A stretch of 64,000 bases of DNA from Pseudomonas sp. KU43P (GTDB taxonomy: Bacteria > Pseudomonadota > Gammaproteobacteria > Pseudomonadales > Pseudomonadaceae), in the NCBI RefSeq assembly GCF_033095865.1, contig NZ_AP019365.1:502001-566000 (forward strand), read 5' to 3'. Each line of letters starts with the position of its first letter. Within the stretch, counting starts at the first letter, position 1. The notes beneath the pieces are model-generated. The model ran no database searches and was not told where the DNA came from. It was given only the letters and a program-made list of their open reading frames with translations. Shown piece after piece: positions 1 through 10,628 of the stretch. A program made the position numbers and the translations under genes.

Positions 1-173
1 TCATCCTGCCAGGCCATCAGGTGCAGGGTGTCGCCGGCCAGGTCTTGGCCATCGACCTCCTGGTAGGCGCAGCGCTGCTCTACCACGAACACTTCGGTGC
101 GCAATTGCAGGATGGCGTAGATCTGCTCTTTGCTCAGATCGGTGTGGTGCTTGCAGACCCATTCGATGGACAT
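1..173 (-). CDS. elaA: ElaA-like GNAT N-acetyltransferase, N-terminal fragment
   Basis: This minus-strand gene runs off the left edge, so only about 57 N-terminal codons are visible. The start is the ATG at 173-171, and the protein opens MSIEWVCKHHTDLSKEQIYA. The stretch LQLRTEVFVVEQRCAYQEVD followed by LxGDTLHL is the characteristic opening of ElaA-family GNAT acetyltransferases (acetyl-CoA-dependent, cytoplasmic, substrate not firmly known). A different, longer minus-strand frame covers the same bases but does not resemble a protein. The family call rests on the N-terminus only. Confidence 0.8.
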   Translation of the reverse strand, partial: MSIEWVCKHHTDLSKEQIYAILQLRTEVFVVEQRCAYQEVDGQDLAGDTLHLMAWQD

Positions 174-382
174 GGCCGGTAACTCCTGAAAATGATTGGC
201 GATCATCGCAAATCTGCCTGCCGCCGACGAGTGATTGACCCCTCGAAGTGTTGGCGTTCGTAGTTCGGCCAAAATAGAGGCTAATTGACACTATTGGCCG
301 CTGCCGTGTGCTGCGGCTTTGTGTAATCTCATTTGTCAGATGCCTTTCACAGCGTGTGCCTCCCTCTGCAAAGGACTTCAGC

Positions 383-1120
383 ATGCGGCCACTGCTTTGC
401 GCGTTGGGATTGTTGGGCGTGATGCTGACAGCATCTGCCCAGGGCCAGGACAAGTTGCGGCTGGTGGCCGACAACTGGCCACCGTTCACCGACAGCGCCA
501 TGCCGGGCGGCGGCCTGGCCACCAGCCTGGTCACTACCGCGCTGACCCGCGCCGGGTATGCCAGCGGCTACGAGGAAGTGCCCTGGGCGCGGGCCCTGAT
601 GGGCGTCGGCGAAGGGCGCTACGATGTGCTGATCAATACTTGGTACAACGACTCCCGCGCCCAGATCGGCCAGTTTTCCAAGGGCTACCTGAGCAACCGT
701 ATCCGCCTGCTCAAACGCAAGGGCGACAGCTTCCGCTACCAGCGCCAGGCCGACTTGTACCCCTACAGCATTGCCGTTGTGCGCGACTATGCCTACTCAC
801 CCTCGTTCGATGGCGACAGCCGCTTGCACAAGGTACAGGTGCGCAACTTCTCCACTGCCGTGCGCATGCTCGCGGCAGGGCGGGTGAACCTGGCCGTGGA
901 GGATGAGTATGTGGCGCGCTACAACCTGCAGCGCGAGCCGCAGCAAGTGCGCGATGGCGTGGCCTTGGTGGGGCCGCCGCTGGCGGAGAACACGCTGCAT
1001 ATCCTGGTGAGCTTGAAGCATCCCGAGCATCAGCAGATTGTCGAGCGGTTCGAGCAGGCCATTGCCGCAATGAAGGCTGATGGCAGCTATGCCAGGTTGC
1101 TGCGTCAGCATGGATTTTGA
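383..1120 (+). CDS. Periplasmic substrate-binding protein, family 3 (PF00497-like)
   Basis: A 245-residue secreted protein that probably binds a polar solute in the periplasm. The ATG at 383 follows an AAGGAC ribosome site at 371-376. The first 20 residues form a signal peptide (MRPLLCALGLLGVMLTASA) with a likely cut near ASA-QG. The mature part begins with LRLVADNWPPF, the usual first strand of family-3 binding proteins, and later contains the WARALMGVGEGRYDVLIN segment. No permease or ATPase genes lie beside it, so it may be an orphan receptor or a sensor-type binding protein rather than part of a complete ABC importer. The ligand cannot be read from the sequence. A longer in-frame start at 308 would bury the signal peptide and was not used. 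Confidence 0.85.
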   Translation: MRPLLCALGLLGVMLTASAQGQDKLRLVADNWPPFTDSAMPGGGLATSLVTTALTRAGYASGYEEVPWARALMGVGEGRYDVLINTWYNDSRAQIGQFSKGYLSNRIRLLKRKGDSFRYQRQADLYPYSIAVVRDYAYSPSFDGDSRLHKVQVRNFSTAVRMLAAGRVNLAVEDEYVARYNLQREPQQVRDGVALVGPPLAENTLHILVSLKHPEHQQIVERFEQAIAAMKADGSYARLLRQHGF

Positions 1121-1128
1121 TCTTTGGT

Positions 1129-1241
1129 GCCTGGGCTGGCCCTATCGCTGGCAAGCCAGCTCCTACAAAGATCTTCACAGCCCTCAAGCCCGATAGGGTA
1201 CTTGTGTGAGCTGGCTTGCCAGCGATAGGGCCGGCCCAGGC
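1129..1241. repeat. Paired inverted REP elements
   Basis: Two near-identical 37-bp arms in opposite orientation (1129-1165 and 1205-1241) with about 40 bp between them. Each contains the core GCTGGCTTGCCAGCGATAGG, a P. putida-type REP variant. The pair lies between the stops of two convergent genes and could act as a bidirectional transcript end. Confidence 0.85.
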
Positions 1242-1251
1242 GATACAGCAC

Positions 1252-3435
1252 TCAGGCCGGTGAGCCCTCTTTGATCAGATGCGCCGCCAAGGTACGCAGC
1301 GGCCCCAACTGCCGGCAGATCAAGGCCAACTGCGTCTGCACCAGCCGTTGATGCTCATCCACCTCATCGGGCATCTGCTCCAAGGCGTTGGCCAGGGCTT
1401 CTTCGGCATCGCTGTGGATGGCTACCGGCAACCGCGCCGCCAGGCCATTGGCGATTTCGTCCAGGCTGTTGGCCAGGCTTTGCCCGGCGCCCTCGATCAA
1501 TTGCTCCTGGACCTCGGCCGGCAAGGCACTGTCACGGTGTGCACCCAGCCCCGAGAGGTAGCTGAGCAATGTGTGCGACAGCACCAGGAAGCGAAAGCCG
1601 ACATCGGCCTCCTTACGGAAATGCCCCGGCTCCATGAGCATGTTGGCCAGCGTGGTGGACAGCGCTGCATCGGCGTTGTGGGCGTTGCGCCGGGCCAGGC
1701 GGTAGGCGAGGTCGTCGCGTTTGCCGTGGGCATACTGCTGCATGATCTGGCGCAGGTACAGGCTGGCGCAAGTCAGGGTGTTGGCCAGTGCCTTGTTCAG
1801 GCGCCGGCCCTGCCAGTCGGGGAGGAACAGGAACACCGCAAGGATGGCGATCAGACTGCCCACCAGGGTATCGAACAGGCGCGGCAGGAACAGGCCATAA
1901 CCATCGCCGATCTGGTTGAAGCAGAACAGCACCATCAGCGTGATTGCCGCTGTGGCCAGGGTGTAGCGGGTGGTGCGATTGACGAAGAACACCACCCCGG
2001 CAACCACGGCGAACAACGATTGGATGACCGGGTTGGGAAACAGGTCGAACAGCGCCCAGCCCACGGTCAGGCCGATGGCCGTGCCGAAAATCCGCTGCAC
2101 CAGCTTGCGTCGGGTAGCACCGTAGTTTGGCTGGCAGACGAACAGCGTGGTGAGGATGATCCAGTAGCCCTGGGTCGGGTGGATCAGGTGCACCATGCCG
2201 TAACCGATCGACAGCGCCAGCGGCAGGCGCAGGGCGTGGCGGAACAGCAGCGAAGTCGGTGTCAGCTGGGTGCGCAGGCGGGTCCAGACGTCCTTGAGGT
2301 TGCGTGGCGAGCGGTCGAGCAGGCTGCTATCGCTGGCGTCGGCCAGGCTGTCCGGGTTGCTGGCGGCGCCGAGCAGGCGATCAAGCGTGGCCAGGTTGGC
2401 CGCCAGTGCGCGCAGCGAGCGCAGCAGGCCGCGCCAGGCGGGGTTGTTCTGGTTGCGCAGGTGCTCCAGGGAGGCATTGAGGTCTTCGAGGGTGTCGGCA
2501 AAGCGGCTGTCGAGCACGAACGGCTGGCGCAGCCGTATTGAACGGGCCAGGTCCTGGCAGGCCGAGCCTTGATGGCGCAGCAGGCGCTGGCAGCGGAACA
2601 TCACATCGCTATGGAAGAACGCATCGGCCAGGGCATTGTAGGGGTAGTGCGAGGCGCTGACGCGCTCATGGATATCCTGGGCCAGAAAGTACAGTTTCAG
2701 GTAGCGGCTGACCTTGGAATTGGGCTGGCTGTTGCCGACCCGGTGCAGGATGATTTCCTTGGCCGCGTTGAGCGCAGCCACCACCTTGCCATTCTGCTGG
2801 GCAAGTTCCAGGCGCCGGGCTTCCAGGTCATGGTTGCGCACGGGCTCGAACAGGTTGGCCTTCAACTTGAGGTAGCGCCCCAGTTCGAAGAACAGCTTGG
2901 CCAGGCTCTGCTGCACCGGCTGGTTGGAGAACAGCGCCTGCCACAGTACCGACAGCAGGCCGTACCAGGCCGCGCCGGCAACCAGCAGCAGGGGTTCGTG
3001 CCAGAAGTCGGTCACCTGGCCGCCGCGCTGGTCGACCCCGATCATGGTGTACACCGCAGTGATCAGCGTCGCCGAGGCGATGGCGCCGTATCGTTCGCCC
3101 AGGGCGCCCAGCATGGTCAGGCCGAAAGCCGCAAGGGCCAGGGCGATGGCGAATATCCAGGGGTAGGGGAACAGCAACTCGACGGCGAGGGCGGCAATGG
3201 CAAAGCAGACCAGTGTCACTGCCAGGGCGCTGAGGCGGCCTTGCCAACTGTCGTCGGTCTCGGCCAGGGCACTGGCGATGATGCCGAGGAACAGTGGAAT
3301 CAGCAGGCCCATCTCGTTCTGGTACCAGCACATGGCCAGGCTGCCGGTGAGGGCAATGGTCACCCGGATGCTGTAGCTGAACTTGTCTTGGCCCCACAAA
3401 CGACGCAGTGACTGACGAAACGAGCTCGATGACAT
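1252..3435 (-). CDS. yccS: YccS-type inner-membrane protein (FUSC family)
   Basis: A 727-residue integral membrane protein of the YccS/YhfK group, related to aromatic acid and fusaric acid exporters; its substrate is unproven. It has two hydrophobic blocks. Residues about 20-170 hold several helices with YQNEMGLLIPLFLGIIASAL, and residues about 390-500 hold the FUSC-type motif RHALRLPLALSIGYG followed by GYWIILTTLFVCQPNYGATR. Soluble regions follow each block. The start is the ATG at 3435, giving MSSSSFRQSLRRLWG; the longer open frame to 3606 adds residues unlike the family. Length fits the family, which is usually a little over 700 residues. It stands alone between a REP pair and the flavoprotein gene. 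Confidence 0.88.
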   Translation of the reverse strand: MSSSSFRQSLRRLWGQDKFSYSIRVTIALTGSLAMCWYQNEMGLLIPLFLGIIASALAETDDSWQGRLSALAVTLVCFAIAALAVELLFPYPWIFAIALALAAFGLTMLGALGERYGAIASATLITAVYTMIGVDQRGGQVTDFWHEPLLLVAGAAWYGLLSVLWQALFSNQPVQQSLAKLFFELGRYLKLKANLFEPVRNHDLEARRLELAQQNGKVVAALNAAKEIILHRVGNSQPNSKVSRYLKLYFLAQDIHERVSASHYPYNALADAFFHSDVMFRCQRLLRHQGSACQDLARSIRLRQPFVLDSRFADTLEDLNASLEHLRNQNNPAWRGLLRSLRALAANLATLDRLLGAASNPDSLADASDSSLLDRSPRNLKDVWTRLRTQLTPTSLLFRHALRLPLALSIGYGMVHLIHPTQGYWIILTTLFVCQPNYGATRRKLVQRIFGTAIGLTVGWALFDLFPNPVIQSLFAVVAGVVFFVNRTTRYTLATAAITLMVLFCFNQIGDGYGLFLPRLFDTLVGSLIAILAVFLFLPDWQGRRLNKALANTLTCASLYLRQIMQQYAHGKRDDLAYRLARRNAHNADAALSTTLANMLMEPGHFRKEADVGFRFLVLSHTLLSYLSGLGAHRDSALPAEVQEQLIEGAGQSLANSLDEIANGLAARLPVAIHSDAEEALANALEQMPDEVDEHQRLVQTQLALICRQLGPLRTLAAHLIKEGSPA

Positions 3436-3517
3436 GATGGCCTTGGGCAGTGATCGAATGAATGCATTGCCGCACGGACCAGCAAGAAGCGTTCCGTGCT
3501 GCTGAATGGATTCTACT

Positions 3518-4699
3518 CTACACGAACTGCGCCGCGGCGTTGGCCGATGCCCAGGCCCACTGGAAATTGAAACCGCCCAAATGGCCTGTGACATCCAGCA
3601 CTTCACCGATGAAGTACAGCCCCGGGCTTTTCAGCGATTCCATGGTCTTGGACGACACTTCACGGGTATCGACGCCGCCCAGGGTCACCTCGGCGGTGCG
3701 ATAGCCTTCGGTGCCGGCCGGTACCACCTGCCAGGCTGCCAGCTTGTCGGCGATCTGGGCCAGCTCCGCCGGGGTGTACTGCTTCATCGGCTTGGACTCG
3801 AACCACTGCTCGGCCAGCAGGTTGGCCAGCTTGCGGGTGAACACCTCGCCCAATACCGTCTTGAGCTCGGCGTTGGCGCGTTCGCTCTGCTGCTGTTGCA
3901 GCCAGGTCAGTGCATCGCGATCGGGCAGCAGGTTGATCTCGACGGTGTCGCCGGCTTCCCAGAACGAAGAGATCTGCAGGATCGCCGGGCCACTCAGGCC
4001 GCGGTGGGTGAACAGCAGGTTTTCGCGGAAGCTGGTGCCGTTGCAACTGGCCGTGCAATCCAGCGAAGTACCCGATAGCTCGGTGCACAGTGCCTTGAGT
4101 TGGGGCTCGGTGATAGTGAACGGCACCAGGCCGGCGCGGGTCGGCAGCAGGGTATGGCCGAACTGGCGGGCCACTTGGTAGCCAAAGCCGGTCGCACCCA
4201 GTGTGGGAATCGACAGGCCGCCGGTGGCGATCACCAGCGACTGGCAGGCGAACTGTCCGGCGCTGGTTTGCAGCAGGTAGCCATTTTCGACCTTCTCGAT
4301 GTGCTGAATGCTGGTTTCCATGCGCAGTTCTGCACCGGCATCGTCGCACTCGGCCAACAGCATGTTGAGGATGTCGCTCGCCTTGTTGTCGCAGAACAGC
4401 TGGCCGAGCTTCTTCTCGTGGTAGGGAACACCGTGCTTGGCCACCAGCTCGATGAAGTCCCATTGGGTGTAGCGGGCCAGGGCCGATTTGCAGAAGTGCG
4501 CGTTCTGCGACAGGAAGTTGGCCGGCTCGGTGTACATGTTGGTGAAGTTGCAGCGCCCGCCGCCGGACATGAGGATCTTCTTGCCGGGCTTGTTGGCGTG
4601 GTCGAGCAGCAGCACCCGGCGGCCACGGCGGGCGCTGAGCTGGGCGCACATCAGGCCGGCGGCGCCGGCGCCGAGGATGATCACGTCGGTGGTGTCCAC
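3518..4699 (-). CDS. HI0933/YhiN-type flavoprotein (NAD(P)/FAD-dependent oxidoreductase)
   Basis: A 393-residue flavoprotein of the HI0933 family, whose reaction is not established. The N-terminal Rossmann motif GAGAAG is at residues 10-15. A second signature, SGGGRCNFTN, lies near residue 50, and an ATGGLSIPTLGATG-type segment typical of this family lies in the middle. The C-terminus has the GEVLDVTGHLGGFNFQWAWASG-like end, with AWASANAA here. I chose GTG at 4699 because AAGAGGT stands just upstream; the frame open to 4813 runs into a REP pair. It is the last gene before that REP pair and shows no operon partner. Confidence 0.85.
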   Translation of the reverse strand: MDTTDVIILGAGAAGLMCAQLSARRGRRVLLLDHANKPGKKILMSGGGRCNFTNMYTEPANFLSQNAHFCKSALARYTQWDFIELVAKHGVPYHEKKLGQLFCDNKASDILNMLLAECDDAGAELRMETSIQHIEKVENGYLLQTSAGQFACQSLVIATGGLSIPTLGATGFGYQVARQFGHTLLPTRAGLVPFTITEPQLKALCTELSGTSLDCTASCNGTSFRENLLFTHRGLSGPAILQISSFWEAGDTVEINLLPDRDALTWLQQQQSERANAELKTVLGEVFTRKLANLLAEQWFESKPMKQYTPAELAQIADKLAAWQVVPAGTEGYRTAEVTLGGVDTREVSSKTMESLKSPGLYFIGEVLDVTGHLGGFNFQWAWASANAAAQFV

Positions 4700-4730
4700 G
4701 GTAAACCTCTTGGTAACAGGGGCCGCTGTG

Positions 4731-4821
4731 CTGCCCAATCGCCGGCAAGCCGGCTCCCACAAAGAGCAACGCAAGTCTCCTGTGGGAGCCGGCTCGCCGG
4801 CGATGGGCTGCAAAGCAGCCC
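4731..4821. repeat. Paired inverted REP elements
   Basis: Left arm 4733-4770 and right arm 4780-4810 share the core ATCGCCGGCAAGCCGGCTCC in opposite orientation. The right side continues into a small perfect hairpin, GGGCTGC-AAA-GCAGCCC, at 4805-4821, just before the stop of dbpA. Confidence 0.85.
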
Positions 4822-4830
4822 CAAGAATCG

Positions 4831-6216
<1,386 letters not shown>

Positions 6217-6280
6217 GAGGCGGGCCTGCGGTGCGAAGCGAAAAATGCCGCACAGTCTACCAGCCCCATGGCCATTCGCC

Positions 6281-7708
6281 CTACGATTCCACGTGTTGTT
6301 CCGGACGACGGGCACGCCTTCCGTCCGTCGGGGCCAGTTGCAGGAATATTGCCGCGGCCAGCATGGCCATGATGCCGATGGTCACGAAGGTCAGCTGGAA
6401 GGCTTGCAGGGTGGTTTCCACGCCTTCTGCGCTGCCGGCTGCCGTGAAGCCGCCGAGCAACGCACCGGCGCAGGCCACGCCAAGGCTCAGCGACAGCTGC
6501 GCCACCACCGACAGCAGGCTGTTGCCGCTGCTGGCGGAGGAGTCGTCGAGGTCGATCAGGGTCACCGTGTTCATGGCGGTGAACTGCATCGAGTTGACCG
6601 CGCCCAGCAGGCCCAGTTGCACCAGCAGCAGGGCATAGGGCGTCTGTTCGTCGACCAGCCCGAGGCTGGCCAGCAGCAAGCCGAGCAACAGCGTATTGCC
6701 GGTGAGCACGATGCGATAGCCGAGGCGTTCGATCAGCGAGCGGGCGACGGACTTGGCGAGCATCGCCGCCGCCGCCAGCGGGATCATGCTCATCCCGGCC
6801 TGGGACGGCGAATAGCCCAGCGCCACCTGCAGCAGCAACGGCACCAGGAACGGCAGGGCGCCACTGCCCAGGCGCGCGAACAGGTTGCCGAGGATGCCGA
6901 TGGCGAAGGTGCGCACGCGGAACAGGCTGGGCGCGAACAGCGGCTCAGGATCACGCCCGGCGCGCAGCCAGTAGGCGGCCAGGCAGGCCATGCCGGCGAA
7001 CAGCAACAGCATCACCCGCAAGTGCGGCAGGTGCAGCTCGCCCAGCCCCTCCATGGCGATGGTGATCAGCACCATCGCCGCGCCGAACAGGATGAAGCCC
7101 GGGCCGTCGAAGGTGGTGCGTTCGGCGCCGCGCAGGTCGGGGATGAACTTCCAGACGGCATAGCAGCCCAGCGCGCCGACGGGCAAATTGAGCAGGAAGA
7201 TCCAGTGCCAGCTGAGGATTTCCACCAGCCAGCCGCCCAGGGTCGGGCCGAGCAGCGGGCCGAGCAGGCCGGGGATGGTGATGAAGCTCATGATCCGTAC
7301 CAGTTCGGTGCGCGGATAGGCCCGCAGCACCACCAGTCGCCCGACCGGCAGCATCAAAGCGCCGCCCAGGCCCTGCACGACGCGGGCGAAAATCAGGAAA
7401 CCGAGGCTGTTGGCCATGGCGCACAGCAGGGAACCGAAGCTGAACAGGAGGATGGCGCTGAAGAAGATGCGCTTGGTACCGAAACGGTCGGCGATCCAGC
7501 CCGAAGCGGGGATCAGCAGGGCTACGGTGAGCATGTAGGCGATGATCACGCCCTGCATGCGCAGCGGGTCTTCTTCGAGGGAGCGGGCCATGGCCGGCAG
7601 GGCGGTGTTGAGGATGGTGCCGTCCAGGGACTGCATGAAGAAAGCAATCGCCACCACCCAAGGGATCCAGCGGGCGGTGATGGGGTCCAGCGGGGTGCGT
7701 TCGGGCAT
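6281..7708 (-). CDS. MFS multidrug efflux transporter, DHA2/EmrB-QacA type
   Basis: A 475-residue major-facilitator exporter resembling MdtD/EmrB, with about 14 predicted membrane helices. Visible motifs are FMQSLDGTILNTALPAMA in helix 1 (motif D1 region) and GWIADRFGTKRIFF (motif A, in the loop between helices 2 and 3). A motif-C-like GLLGPLLGPTLGGWL in helix 5 marks it as an antiporter. The start ATG at 7708 gives MPERTPLDPITARWIPWVV. No adjacent membrane-fusion gene or TetR regulator is present, so it probably works alone in the inner membrane. Its drug substrate is unknown. The 64-bp gap to dbpA downstream in the same direction leaves room for little regulation. Confidence 0.88.
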   Translation of the reverse strand: MPERTPLDPITARWIPWVVAIAFFMQSLDGTILNTALPAMARSLEEDPLRMQGVIIAYMLTVALLIPASGWIADRFGTKRIFFSAILLFSFGSLLCAMANSLGFLIFARVVQGLGGALMLPVGRLVVLRAYPRTELVRIMSFITIPGLLGPLLGPTLGGWLVEILSWHWIFLLNLPVGALGCYAVWKFIPDLRGAERTTFDGPGFILFGAAMVLITIAMEGLGELHLPHLRVMLLLFAGMACLAAYWLRAGRDPEPLFAPSLFRVRTFAIGILGNLFARLGSGALPFLVPLLLQVALGYSPSQAGMSMIPLAAAAMLAKSVARSLIERLGYRIVLTGNTLLLGLLLASLGLVDEQTPYALLLVQLGLLGAVNSMQFTAMNTVTLIDLDDSSASSGNSLLSVVAQLSLSLGVACAGALLGGFTAAGSAEGVETTLQAFQLTFVTIGIMAMLAAAIFLQLAPTDGRRARRPEQHVES

Positions 7709-7732
7709 GGCGTCCTCTTCCGTCAGTACCTG

Positions 7733-7810
7733 CCTCATCGCCGGCAAGCCGGCTCCCACAGCGCCCGCGGTGAAGCTGAACCTGTGGGAGCCGGCTTGCC
7801 GGCGATGAGG
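7733..7810. repeat. Paired REP elements, perfect 28-bp inverted repeat
   Basis: Arms 7733-7760 and 7783-7810 are exact reverse complements over 28 bp, with a 22-bp spacer. The core is CATCGCCGGCAAGCCGGCTC. The pair lies between the pmbA-like gene's stop and the MFS start. Confidence 0.9.
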
Positions 7811-7823
7811 CCCGAATGGCCAA

Positions 7824-9155
7824 TCACAAAGTCAGGGTCAGCCCTTTGACCAACGCCCCCGGCAAATGACTCGACCCGGTACTGCGCTGCCCATAGGTGC
7901 TGGTCGACAGAATCATCTCCCGCTCGCGGGTCAGGTCTTCCAGTTGGTTGCCCAGCAGGCTGTACAAACTGTCATCGAAACGCATGGTGCTGACCGGCCC
8001 CTGAATCTGGCCGTTCTCCACCCAGAAGGTGGCAAAGCGGGTCAGGCCGGTCATGCGCGCCGCTGGCAGGTCCGAGTAGTTCAGGTACCACAGGTTGCTG
8101 ATGTACAGCCCAGTGCCAAGCCGTTCGAGAATCTGCTCGCTGGCCAGCCCGCCAGGGGCCAGGCTCAGTGCGCAGGGCGACTCGTAGCTGTCGGCGCCAT
8201 TGCTCAGCAATTCGAACTCGACCGCACTGCGAGCACTGACCAACTTGTCCACCGCTCGCCCCTGGCTGATCAGTGAAACATCCAGGCGTGGCGAACCCTC
8301 ATCGGAAAACGCGGGGCTCAGCGAGCCGCTGACCTGCTCGCTGAAGCTGACCAGCGGGCTCAGCCGCGCATCGCCGTTGTACAAGCGCTGCAGAGCGCTG
8401 TTGCCAGTGGCCAGCGCCTGGGCCGAGAAACCGCCCCAGCACAGCATGCCGGCGATCTCGTCCATGGCCGCCGGTGCCAGGTAGGCGCGGTAGCTGCCGG
8501 GCTTGAGGGTGATCGCCGGGCGGCCGAGGAAGCCGAGTTGTTCACGGGCCTGGCGCAGGCGCGTGGTGAAATCGTCGGCGTTCCACACCTGCCCGGCATA
8601 GTTTGCCTTCACCGCCTGGCCATTGCTGTGGAACAGACTCCAGTCGAAGTTGAAGCTGTTGGCCTGGTGCCAGCCAAAGGCGCCGAAGGAGCTGGCAAAG
8701 CCGCGGCAGATCGGCCCGGCGGCATAGATACCCACCAGATCCAGGTCACCGGCTTCGCGGTCGAGCAGGGCCAGGACTTCACTCAGGTCCGGCAGCGCCT
8801 GGCTTTGCAGGCTGTGGCTGTGGCTGTGCCAGTCGTTCTCGTCCAGGCGCAGGTAAGGGTCTACCGCCAGCAGCGGCAGGGTCTGACGCAGTTGCTGCAA
8901 CGCCTCGCCCAAGCGTTGGCGGTCCAGCTGCGCATCATCGCTCAAGGTCACCTGGTGTTCTGCCTGGCGCCCGTCGCGGATCAGCCGCAGTTGTGCACTG
9001 GCCTGGCTCACGGTGCCGGCCTGGCGCACCTTGGCGTGGTTGAAACGCACGAACTGCGACTGTTCGGCGCTGTAGCCGAGGGTGAACTGTTCGCCTGGCT
9101 GCAGTGCCTCACGCAGCACGCTGACCAGGCCTTCGAATGTTTGCTGTGGTGTCAT
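7824..9155 (-). CDS. PmbA/TldE-like subunit of a TldD/PmbA-type protease
   Basis: A 443-residue member of the modulator-of-gyrase (PmbA/TldE) family. In E. coli, TldD and TldE form a heterodimeric zinc protease that trims peptides such as microcin B17 precursor, and TldE itself lacks the metal site. No HExxxH motif is visible here, which agrees with the TldE role. The ATG at 9155 overlaps the stop of the TldD-like gene by one base (TGATG), so the two are translationally coupled. The protein ends RSTGSSHLPGALVKGLTLTL. The sequence looks diverged from the housekeeping pmbA family, so this may be a second pair in the genome; that is inference. Confidence 0.82.
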   Translation of the reverse strand: MTPQQTFEGLVSVLREALQPGEQFTLGYSAEQSQFVRFNHAKVRQAGTVSQASAQLRLIRDGRQAEHQVTLSDDAQLDRQRLGEALQQLRQTLPLLAVDPYLRLDENDWHSHSHSLQSQALPDLSEVLALLDREAGDLDLVGIYAAGPICRGFASSFGAFGWHQANSFNFDWSLFHSNGQAVKANYAGQVWNADDFTTRLRQAREQLGFLGRPAITLKPGSYRAYLAPAAMDEIAGMLCWGGFSAQALATGNSALQRLYNGDARLSPLVSFSEQVSGSLSPAFSDEGSPRLDVSLISQGRAVDKLVSARSAVEFELLSNGADSYESPCALSLAPGGLASEQILERLGTGLYISNLWYLNYSDLPAARMTGLTRFATFWVENGQIQGPVSTMRFDDSLYSLLGNQLEDLTREREMILSTSTYGQRSTGSSHLPGALVKGLTLTL

Positions 9156-10597
9156 CAGGCGTCTCCCCCGAATACGTCAATCTGGCGGAACACGCAGGCC
9201 GGCGAGGCATGGCCGACGCGCACCACCTGGTTGGGTTCGCCCTTGCCGCAGTTGGGCGTGCCCAGTACCTGGAAAGTGCTGTGGTCGCCGACCGCCGCCA
9301 GGTTGCGCCAGAACTGCGCGGAGATGCCGCGGTAATTGGGGTTCTTGACGATGCCCTTGAGCTCGCCGTTTTCGATCAGTTGCCCCCATTCGCAACCGAA
9401 CTGGAACTTGTTGCGCGCATCGTCGATGGACCAGGAGCGGTTGGTGCGCATCAGGATGCCGTGCTCGATGCCAGCGATCAGCTGCTGCAGCGACTGGTCG
9501 CCGGGCTCGATGTTGAGGTTGGCCATGCGGTCGATCGGTGCGCGGTTCCAGCCGCAGGCGCGGCTGTTGGCCACGCCGTCGAGGCCGGAACGGAACTGCG
9601 ACAGGGCACCGCCCAGCGGGCGCAGCAGCAGGCCGTCACGGATCAGGAACTGCTTGCTGGCCAGGGTGCCGTCATCGTCGTGGCTGTAGCTGGCCAGTTC
9701 TTCGCCGATGGTCGGGTCGAAAGTCACGTTGAGCAGCTTCGAGCCGTATTGCAGATGGCCGAAATCGCTGGCTTTGACGAAGCTGGTGCCGGCGTAGTTG
9801 CGCTCGTCGCCGAGGATGCGGTCCATTTCCAGTGGGTGGCCGATGGACTCGTGGATCTGCAGCATCATCTGGTCGGGCATCAGCAGCAGGTCGCGCGTGC
9901 CGCTTGGGGTATTGGGCGCCAGCAGCAGTTGCAGGGCCTCGTCGGCGATGTGGCGGCCGGCGCCGACCAGGCCGCAGCGCTCGATGATCTCGAAACCGCC
10001 CTGCTGGCCGAAGTTGTCCCGGCCCAGGCTGCGGCTCTGGCTGTCCTGGCCGTCGCTGGCGGTCACGCCCAGGCCCGGGAACAGGAAGCGCTGGGCATGG
10101 CGCAGCTCGGCGCCGGCGGAGTTCAGGTAGGTCTGCTCGACCAGGCTCATGCCAAGGCTCGCCTGCCAATCCACCAGTCGGCTGTCCTTGGGGATGCTGG
10201 CCGATTCTGCGGCGAGCAGGCCAAGGCAATCGGCGAGGCTCGGCAGCGGCTGCTCGAAGTTGGGCGAGACATGGTCGTGACGGGCAGCGGTCACCGGTTG
10301 CTCGCGCAGGTCGAGCAGGCTGTGCCGGGCGATTTGTCGGGCCAAGTTTTCGGCGTGCTCCAGGGCGCGTTGCAGGCCTTGCTGGGACAGATCGGCGGTG
10401 GCCGCATAGGCCTCGACGCCATTGACCCGCACGGTGAGCATGGCGCCTTCGTCCTGGCTGAACAGCGGCGGCTCGGCGACGTTGCGCCGAACCGAAAGTG
10501 ACTGGTGCGACTGTTTTACGTGGCGCAGGGAAAACAATTCGGCCGTGCTGCGCAGCGCGTTGAAGCGCTGGCGCAGCAGGGCGCTGGAATCGAACAT
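9155..10597 (-). CDS. TldD-like zinc metalloprotease subunit
   Basis: A 480-residue TldD-family protein and the catalytic partner of the downstream PmbA-like gene. The metal motif HESIGH (HExxxH) is at residues about 249-254, followed by PLEMDRILG as in TldD. The start ATG at 10597 (MFDSSALLRQRFNALR) follows GGAGGC, a good ribosome site, so the open frame to 10693 is not needed. The C-terminal part has CGKGEP and VVRVGHASPACVF; the GEPxQxxRVGHxxP pattern also occurs in TldD proteins. The natural substrate is unknown and no obvious precursor-peptide gene is next to the pair. Confidence 0.85.
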   Translation of the reverse strand: MFDSSALLRQRFNALRSTAELFSLRHVKQSHQSLSVRRNVAEPPLFSQDEGAMLTVRVNGVEAYAATADLSQQGLQRALEHAENLARQIARHSLLDLREQPVTAARHDHVSPNFEQPLPSLADCLGLLAAESASIPKDSRLVDWQASLGMSLVEQTYLNSAGAELRHAQRFLFPGLGVTASDGQDSQSRSLGRDNFGQQGGFEIIERCGLVGAGRHIADEALQLLLAPNTPSGTRDLLLMPDQMMLQIHESIGHPLEMDRILGDERNYAGTSFVKASDFGHLQYGSKLLNVTFDPTIGEELASYSHDDDGTLASKQFLIRDGLLLRPLGGALSQFRSGLDGVANSRACGWNRAPIDRMANLNIEPGDQSLQQLIAGIEHGILMRTNRSWSIDDARNKFQFGCEWGQLIENGELKGIVKNPNYRGISAQFWRNLAAVGDHSTFQVLGTPNCGKGEPNQVVRVGHASPACVFRQIDVFGGDA

Positions 10598-10628
10598 GGA
10601 AAAGCCTCCGTGTACACGGTGGCTCCCC

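Noticed and set aside
1129..1241. Inverted repeats considered as a CRISPR or insertion sequence end
   Set aside because: The units occur in inverted pairs, not regularly spaced direct repeats. They have no transposase, and match REP elements found at many other gaps in the window.
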